NCBI GenBank assembly: GCA_038231615.1
Contig: JBBRLA010000023.1
Coordinates: 1-26,402, forward strand
Origin: JBBRLA01 sp038231615
GTDB taxonomy: Bacteria > Myxococcota_A > Polyangia > Palsa-1104 > JAEUJZ01
Direction: 5' to 3'
Length of the DNA: 26,402 nucleotides
This document shows, in pieces, positions 22,021-26,402 of this stretch (positions within the stretch are counted from its first letter, which is position 1; each line of letters opens with the position of its first letter). Made by a program: the position numbers and the translations under genes. Under the pieces are notes generated by a model. That model ran no database searches. It was not told the origin of the DNA and saw only the letters and a list, made by a program, of their open reading frames with translations.

Positions 22021-22315
22021 CTACGCCCCACCCCGCAGCACGTCGGCGAAGAGCGAGAGCAGCGAGGCGTTGGCCTCCTTCTTCAGGATATCCGCGATGT
22101 TCTTGCGCACTTTCGCCTGGAAGGCGCCCCCGGTCTTCCGGGCCTGGAGCTGACGTCGTTGTTCATGAAAAAGATCGAGGAAGGCCGAGTACATGTTCAC
22201 CACGCGCAGGTCGTGATCCACGCCTGACAAAAGGTCCTGGTTCTCGGCGATCAAGCGAACCCGCTGGAGGATCTGCTTGGCCCCGGTGACCGCCTGAGAC
22301 TGCTCGCGCAGGTGG
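22021..22315 (-). pseudogene. 3' remnant of a helical protein gene
   Basis: An open minus frame ending at the TAG at 22021-22023 encodes well-formed helical sequence (REQSQAVTGAKQILQRV, then RLIAENQDLLSGVDHDLRVV, and a C-terminus DILKKEANASLLSLFADVL). The reading continues upstream without an ATG until it overlaps the 3' end of the DUF899 gene, where sequence quality drops. The only start within it is a TTG at 22252-22254 (77 residues) with no convincing ribosome binding site. I read this as the C-terminal 95 or so residues of an older gene whose 5' part was replaced when the DUF899 segment arrived, with the junction near 22315. A short functional gene from the TTG remains possible. No family recognised. 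Confidence 0.55.
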
Positions 22316-23044
22316 TTAGCGCGGGGCGGCTTCGTACCGGTCGTGGTGGCGAATCCACCCCTGGATGCGCGCCCCCTCCTCCTGCCGGCCGAGCGGCGTC
22401 ACGTCGAGGAAGTTGTAGGTATTGAGGAACAGGTCGAGGCCCCGCTGGTAGGTCGAGTAGGTATGGAAGATCTCGTCGTCTTCCCGCAGAAAGACGCTCA
22501 TCGCCGGCAATTCACCCTTGGTGTACCAGATCTTCCCGGCCTGCAAGAGCTTCGTCGAGTTCTCATAGTTGTATTCGGCGCTGCCTCGGTCTTCGTCCAG
22601 CGAGACGTGGAAATCGTAGTTGAAGTCGCTGTCGAGGGACGAGAACCAGGGAAAGGTCCACCCCATGCGACCCTTGAACGCCTCGATCTTCGCCTGAGGG
22701 GCGCGGGAGACGACCGCGAAGGAGGTGTCGCGCGCGGCCAGATGGACGATGCTGCCGACGAAGTTATCGGCCATGTGCGAGCAGCTCTTGCAGCCCTCCT
22801 CCCAATTCGGGTCGAACATAAAATGATAGACGATGAGCTGCCGGCGGTGCTGGAACAGGCCGAGGAGGTCCGTGCGGCCCTCCGGCCCATCGAAGACATA
22901 CTCCTTGTCGATCTTCACCATCGGCAGCTTGCGACGCTCCACGGCGAGCGCGTCTCGCTGACGGCTGGCCTCCTTCTCCCTGGCGAGGATCTCTTTTCGC
23001 GCGACGATCCACTCAGCCTTCGATACGATTCTTGGTCGATCCAT
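22316..23044 (-). CDS. DUF899 family thioredoxin-fold protein
   Basis: A 242-residue protein that matches the DUF899 family in length and motifs: VFDGPEGRTDLLGLFQHRRQ, LIVYHFMFDPNWEEGCKSCS (a CxxC-type pair), VSRAPQAKIEAFKGRMGWTF, a long FNYDFHVSLDE segment, and the ending IQGWIRHHDRY. Members are thought to be peroxiredoxin-like or thioredoxin-like redox proteins, but no reaction is established. The start has a strong GGAGG five bases before the ATG at 23042-23044. The gene overlaps the preceding small gene by 32 bases, so the two are co-translated. It lies between a truncated transposase gene and a gene remnant, and probably came in by transfer. Confidence 0.9.
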   Translation of the reverse strand: MDRPRIVSKAEWIVARKEILAREKEASRQRDALAVERRKLPMVKIDKEYVFDGPEGRTDLLGLFQHRRQLIVYHFMFDPNWEEGCKSCSHMADNFVGSIVHLAARDTSFAVVSRAPQAKIEAFKGRMGWTFPWFSSLDSDFNYDFHVSLDEDRGSAEYNYENSTKLLQAGKIWYTKGELPAMSVFLREDDEIFHTYSTYQRGLDLFLNTYNFLDVTPLGRQEEGARIQGWIRHHDRYEAAPR

Positions 23045-23192
23045 GACGTCCTCCGTTCGTGTTTATCGGCAATCGCGCATCCTTCGCGCCGGTCCTGACA
23101 TGAAGCTTCTTGATCACCAGGGCGGTCACACCGCCCGCCGAAGTCGCCTTGACGACCATCAGCGCAACAGTAGCCATGCAAGCGGGGCACAT
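23013..23192 (-). CDS. Small CPxC membrane protein, partner of DUF899
   Basis: A 59-residue protein starting at the ATG at 23190-23192, which follows AGAGGAG at ideal spacing. The frame is open further upstream but without another ribosome binding site. It begins MCPACMATVALMVVKATSAG and continues into a second Val/Ala-rich stretch, so it probably has one membrane segment with a cysteine pair (CPAC) at its N-terminal end, then a charged tail. Small proteins of this design occur beside DUF899 genes in other bacteria, from my memory of such neighbourhoods. The cysteine pair and the partner's CKSC suggest a membrane-linked thiol relay, which is inference. Its 3' end overlaps the DUF899 start by 32 bases. 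Confidence 0.75.
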   Translation of the reverse strand: MCPACMATVALMVVKATSAGGVTALVIKKLHVRTGAKDARLPINTNGGRHGSTKNRIEG

Positions 23193-23309
23193 GTCTGCTC
23201 CTCTTTCGCTACGTCCGCTCTCTTGCGGATACATGTAGTAGTCGAACGGGACCGGGCCGGATCGACACTCGGGGCAATTTTTCTTGCAAGAGACGCCGAT
23301 TTTGCGCAA

Positions 23310-24410
23310 TCAGCCTCCGCTCTTGGAGCGCACCGCGCCGCCGAACACGCGCTTGATCGCCGAGAAGGTGCTCTCGACGTTGGACCGCAGGTGATAGTGC
23401 TTCAAGAACTCCTCTTGCTGGTACATGAACAGGCCCCACATGCGCTTCCACGCCGCCGGACCGTCGCTCTTGCTGTTGGACTTGAAGGGAATGTAGGGGC
23501 TCGCGCCAACGGCCTCCACCGCGGCCAAGTTGGCGTGTGAGAGATACGCCTTGTCGCCGGAGACGTCCTTGATGTCGAACTTCTTGTGCGTCGTGGTGAT
23601 GAGGCCCGGCATCTCCGGCGAGTCACTCGAGTCGCTGTCGGTGACGGTGACAGCGGTGACGATGTTGGTGGTGGTGCCGACCATGGCGTGTGCCTTGATC
23701 CAGCCATGCTCTTTCATCTCGCGCCCGTACTTGTGGTCAAACCAGCGACGGTAAACCGCCGTGCCAAAGCCGGTCGAATCGACGGCGAATTTCGTCTCTA
23801 CACAAGACAGGGGCGCGGCGCTCTCCTCGATGAGCGTCTTCAGAAGGGGCGTCAACTCCGGCTTTTCGATGTACCTGAACAAGAGGTTGTAGTGGGGTGC
23901 CCTGCTCAGGAGCCCCGCCTTGGAGCACTCACGAATGTCCGTGGTCGCTCGACGGCCCGATACGGTGGTGTAGACCTTCATCACCATTCCGTAGACGGCA
24001 TCAGAGAGGGGGATCGGCTTGGGGCCGCGTCCGGGGTGAGGCGGCGAGACGATGCCATCGCACAGGCCGCGCAGGAGCACCTGCACCACGGCCTTCTCGT
24101 CGCACTGGGCGGCGTTGTACTTGGGCCAGTCCTGCTTGTAGGTCGTCCGCTTGACCTTCACCGTCTCGGTGACAACCTGGGCGCCATCGGCATCGGTCGT
24201 GACGGTGCGCACGAACTCGACGGCCCACTGGTGCTTACATTTTGTGCGGCGCAGCTCGTAGTCTGCGCAGGTACAGGACACGGCTAGGATGTTCACGAGG
24301 TAGCCGCCTGCGTTCTGCGTCTGCGACGGGACAAACCACATCACCCCTTCGACATGCTTGACCCGCTTATCCTGCGCAAGAAGGCGTCCGCGTTCTTGTC
24401 GTGCGTCCAT
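23310..24410 (-). pseudogene. SWIM zinc-finger DDE transposase, C-terminally truncated
   Basis: An open frame of 366 residues from the ATG at 24408-24410, which follows GGAGGAG. The N-terminal part has a SWIM-type zinc finger: CTCADYELRRTKCKHQWAV (Cys-x-Cys ... Cys-x-His). The C-terminal half is a DDE transposase of the IS4/IS5-like type: KFAVDSTGFGTAVY (first Asp), KDVSGDKAYLSH (second Asp) and LRSNVESTFSAIKRVFGG (Glu). The reading stops at SKSGG only about 15 residues after the catalytic Glu helix, while related transposases continue for some 40-60 residues more, so the gene appears cut at 23310 by the DUF899 segment. Whether a shortened protein is still made or active is unknown; terminal inverted repeats could not be paired because one end is missing. 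Confidence 0.8.
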
Positions 24411-24482
24411 GGTCTGCACTCCTCCGGTAGACCTTCGGACTGAAGATCCGACCGTGGTATTCAGATGGAAATCCAGTGGATG

Positions 24483-24520
24483 CCCGGCACGCCAGCCCCG
24501 CCCCAGGTTGGCATGCCGGG
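24483..24520. repeat. Imperfect inverted repeat, possible insertion sequence end
   Basis: CCCGGCACGCCA (24483-24494) pairs with TGGCATGCCGGG (24509-24520), 11 of 12 positions plus one G-U wobble, around a 14-base loop. It lies 73 bases upstream of the transposase start, just after the stop of the propeller remnant, so it may be part of the element's end or a leftover terminator. Confidence 0.45.
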
Positions 24521-24531
24521 TGGTTCGACCA

Positions 24532-24759
24532 CTACTCTTTGTTCCCGCCGTCGTCGGGGCGGTGCTGGAGCACCACCCCGCCAGCCCCGCAGGCCCAAAT
24601 GGTTCCATCCACAGCGCACAGTGATGAGAGGAATCCGCCGACGCTAAACGCCTCCGTCCGCCAACCGCCCCCGTTGAAGTGCCGCAGGTGGCCAAGGTCC
24701 ATCGTGACCCACACGTCCTCTTCGGTGACCTTAATGTTGACGTGGCCGGGAGAGCGGCG
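24532..24759 (-). pseudogene. Fragment of a propeller-type (RCC1/BNR-like) gene
   Basis: Between stops at 24760-24762 and 24532-24534 a minus frame reads 75 residues of orderly sequence: GHVNIKVTEEDVWVTMDLG, HLRHFNGGGWRTEAF, LSSLCAVDGTIWACGAGGVV. The alternation of D-V-W-V, G-H-L-R-H-F-N-G-G-G-W and G-T-I-W-A-C-G-A-G-G-V-V resembles the blades of extracellular beta-propellers (dvWavG...G.i.h..G..W). No ATG or ribosome binding site exists and the 3' part is missing (it ends DDGGNKE), so this is a piece left when the transposase element inserted. The parent gene is not identifiable. Confidence 0.55.
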
Positions 24760-24827
24760 CTACGAGGCCACCGCGAGAGACGAGCCAGCCGTCCGACTGG
24801 CAATTAGTTATTGAAAGGAGTCAGGCG

Positions 24828-25688
24828 ATGAGACTTGTGTGGACTTTCATGACGCTGGCGTGTGCGAGTTGCAGTTTCCCGAGTGGACCAAATCCCAATA
24901 TGGGAGCGGACCAGGGTATGGGGCTCCCGGACCAGACTGTAGAAGGGACGATGGACCTGCTCCGGCTTGAACCGGACTTGCTTGGGCAACCCGATCTGAG
25001 GGCATGTCCGAGCTACGTCCCCGGAGGCGGTGGGGGAATGAACCGACCGCAGGTGCTTATTATGGGCGGAAAGGGGCAGGTTGGCAATGTGACGACGACG
25101 GTGAAGGACTTTTTTATGGATGTATTTCTTATAACTGTCGGGGCATATCGAGATTGTGTTACGGCTGGCGTTTGCACCAAGCCATTTCCAGTAAATGCCG
25201 CCTGTCAGTGGACCGATGCAGTGGGCGGCAAAGAAAATAATCCTCTTGATTGCATGGGATTTCAGCAGGCCAAAGACTTCTGCCAATGGACCCAACGACG
25301 GGTGCCTACCGAAGCGGAATGGTCCTATGCAGCAGGGGAAGGACGCAGCATATATCCGTGGGGGAATGACGATCCGCAAGGTGGAGTTGGTGCCCAATTA
25401 TGTCCACAAAAAAATAGCCCTTGTCCCGTTGGATTATACTTCAAAAGTTTGAATGGAGCTCGAGACTGCGGCGGCCTGGCAGACTTGGCTGGAGACGCAA
25501 CGCAATGGCTGGACACAGAGTTCAAAGTTCCATTTGTCCAATCTGAATGTACTTCGACTTGCTCTCTTCGAGGGGGCAGCAGTTACGACAATACCAACAC
25601 TGTATACCGGTCAGACAATCGCAGCTCGATTCCCCTCGACAACAGCAATGTGGGCCGTGGGTTCCGCTGCGCAAACAGCGTACCGTAA
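24828..25688 (+). CDS. Lipoprotein-like SUMF1 (formylglycine-generating-type) domain protein
   Basis: A 286-residue protein; AAGGAG lies seven bases before the ATG. The leader (MRLVWTFMTLACASC) has two candidate lipidation cysteines, Cys12 and Cys15, neither in a perfect lipobox. A Met/Asp/Gln-rich linker (MGADQGMGLPDQ) follows. From about residue 90 it has the SUMF1/FGE fold pattern: FFMDVFLITVGAYRDCVTAG, RRVPTEAEWSYAAG, YPWGND, LADLAGDATQWL, SLRGGSSYDNTNTVYRSDNR and the final GRGFRCA. The copper-binding cysteines of true formylglycine-generating enzymes are absent (Ser and Asn/Thr in that segment), so it is probably a binding domain, not a sulfatase activator. Base composition is visibly lower in GC than the rest of the window, with codons such as TTT, ATA and TTA common, suggesting recent acquisition. 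Confidence 0.87.
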   Translation: MRLVWTFMTLACASCSFPSGPNPNMGADQGMGLPDQTVEGTMDLLRLEPDLLGQPDLRACPSYVPGGGGGMNRPQVLIMGGKGQVGNVTTTVKDFFMDVFLITVGAYRDCVTAGVCTKPFPVNAACQWTDAVGGKENNPLDCMGFQQAKDFCQWTQRRVPTEAEWSYAAGEGRSIYPWGNDDPQGGVGAQLCPQKNSPCPVGLYFKSLNGARDCGGLADLAGDATQWLDTEFKVPFVQSECTSTCSLRGGSSYDNTNTVYRSDNRSSIPLDNSNVGRGFRCANSVP

Positions 25689-25700
25689 CCTGGCGCGCCC

Positions 25701-25717
25701 CGGACCCTGCTGGTCCG
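25701..25717 (+). terminator. Weak hairpin after the SUMF1 gene
   Basis: CGGACC (25701-25706) and GGTCCG (25712-25717) form a perfect 6-bp stem around CTGCT, 12 bases after the stop, with no T run. It may help terminate transcription. Confidence 0.3.
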
Positions 25718-25772
25718 ACCGATCTCGGGCTCAGCAATCGCCCCAGAGGTCCAGCTTTTGTAGCCGCCTCGC

Positions 25773-25916
25773 TTGAGTGCGCGCGAACCCAACATCTGTC
25801 AGGCGCTGGCGCTGGACACGAACAAGCTCTTCGGCCTGATCGACGAGCACGCGATGATCGCTGCCGATCTGCCCTATCTCGTGCTGACGCCGGAGCGCAA
25901 GACGGTCATTGAGCGC
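25773..25916 (+). pseudogene. Short unidentified coding fragment
   Basis: After an in-frame TAG just upstream, a plus frame from TTG reads about 48 residues of natural-looking protein (AREPNICQALALDTNKLFGL, then IDEHAMIAADLPYLVLTPER) ending near ERL. After about 25916 the same frame only reads the antisense of the IS66 gene. I take it as the truncated remains of a gene interrupted by the IS66 element; no ATG or ribosome binding site supports a working start. Family unknown. Confidence 0.4.
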
Positions 25917-26402
25917 TTACATTGTTGCAGGTTGCAGGTCAACCCCTTGCCGGGCGGCCGTTTCCAGCACGGTCAGGATGATCGCCGCTCGCTCGGCCCC
26001 CTCGTCGGAGCCGGCAAAGAGCCAGTTGCGCCTTCCCATCACCGGACCTCGCATCGCCCGTTCCACATCGCCGTTGTCCAGCTCCAGCGCGCCATCGCTA
26101 GTCACCACCCGCAAAAGGTCCCAGTGACTGTGCGCGTAGATCAGCGCCTTGCCCAGGTAGGAGGTCGGGGGCTCGGTGGCCCGCTGCTGCTGGATCCAGG
26201 TTTCCATCTGGTCCAGGATCGGCACGGTCTCCCGCTGCCGCCGCTGGTAGCTATGCTGTGACCCCTCGCCCGCCTCCTTGGACTCCTGCTCGATCCGGTA
26301 GAGCTGTCGGATCTGCTCCAGCAGCAGCGCCGCGCGCAGGTCCTTGGCCTCATAAGCTTTCAAAAAGTTGCGACGCAGGTGCATAAAGCACCCCACGCCC
26401 AG
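25917..26402 (-). CDS. tnpC: IS66-family transposase (TnpC), C-terminal part, truncated
   Basis: A minus frame of 161 residues runs from the window's right edge to the TAA at 25917-25919, so the 5' end is outside. It matches the C-terminal half of the IS66 transposase: CFMHLRRNFLKAYEAKD (the W-x-H-x-R-R-x-F region), LGKALIYAHSHWDLLRVV, LELDNGDVERAMRGPVMGRRNW containing the final catalytic Glu (DNGDVER), and NWLFAGSDEGAERAAIILTVLETAARQGVD. After GVD the sequence ends in LQPATM, while usual members continue with the AYL-x-D-V-L segment, so the last 20-50 residues are missing and the copy is probably inactive. The truncation point coincides with the end of the fragment at 25773-25916, marking a rearrangement junction. 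Confidence 0.85.
   Translation of the reverse strand: MGVGCFMHLRRNFLKAYEAKDLRAALLLEQIRQLYRIEQESKEAGEGSQHSYQRRQRETVPILDQMETWIQQQRATEPPTSYLGKALIYAHSHWDLLRVVTSDGALELDNGDVERAMRGPVMGRRNWLFAGSDEGAERAAIILTVLETAARQGVDLQPATM

Larger units (their letters stand above)
24411..24827. other. Junction region upstream of the transposase and SUMF1 genes
   Basis: This 417-base stretch holds an imperfect inverted repeat (24483-24520), the remnant of a propeller gene (24532-24759) and the ribosome binding site of the SUMF1-type lipoprotein gene. Promoters for the two diverging genes should lie here. TTGACG at 24737-24742 is a possible -35 for the plus gene, but no good -10 follows. Confidence 0.45.

Noticed and set aside
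24828..25688. Target gene of a diversity-generating retroelement
   Set aside because: SUMF1/FGE folds can be such targets, but no reverse transcriptase, accessory gene or template repeat is visible in this window.

Overview
The window is GC-rich chromosomal DNA (clearly above 60% G+C by eye) from a Gram-negative bacterium. The many secreted lipoproteins with Asp/Gly-rich linkers after the lipobox cysteine, the Tat-type lipoprotein, the exported M13 and M61-like peptidases and the RuvB with an acidic/proline-rich N-terminal extension suggest a myxobacterium or other former Deltaproteobacterium. That placement is inference from style; no rRNA or other marker gene is present.

Left third (1-6828): the 5' part of an unrecognised helical protein (minus strand); a Cys-containing lipoprotein ending at a clear intrinsic terminator; a Tat/lipoprotein phospholipase C-like phosphoesterase; and, divergent from it, a lipoprotein with a lipin-like (LNS2, HAD) phosphatase domain. 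A 498-base gene-free stretch full of inverted and tandem repeats follows. It leads into an exported HExxH metallopeptidase whose ribosome binding site lies inside a palindrome.

Middle (6829-17479): a two-gene minus operon (a protein with a C-terminal J domain and a small unknown); a translationally coupled pair of unknown helical proteins; a minus operon of a CAP-domain protein, MutS2 and an ArsC/Spx-like protein; a neprilysin-type M13 peptidase; and an exported beta-propeller of the lactonase family.

Right-middle (17534-22012): a minus-strand row of an L-Ala-D/L-Glu-type epimerase (with an export-like leader), a thioredoxin-TPR protein of the CnoX type, and RuvB. Divergent from the epimerase is an SH3b-NlpC/P60 cell-wall peptidase, so the two activities needed to break down murein peptides sit head to head.

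Right end (22013-26402): a patchwork with signs of insertion and transfer. It holds a 3' remnant of a gene, a two-gene operon (a small CPxC membrane protein and a DUF899 thioredoxin-fold protein), a SWIM zinc-finger DDE transposase cut short at its C-terminus, a propeller-gene fragment, a lower-GC SUMF1-domain lipoprotein, a short unidentified fragment and the C-terminal part of an IS66 transposase running off the window. No tRNA, rRNA or CRISPR array was seen. The most promising unexplained items are the coupled helical pair at 8340-9778, the thioredoxin-like/J-domain protein, the exported epimerase with NlpC/P60, and the lipin-like lipoprotein facing a phospholipase-like one.
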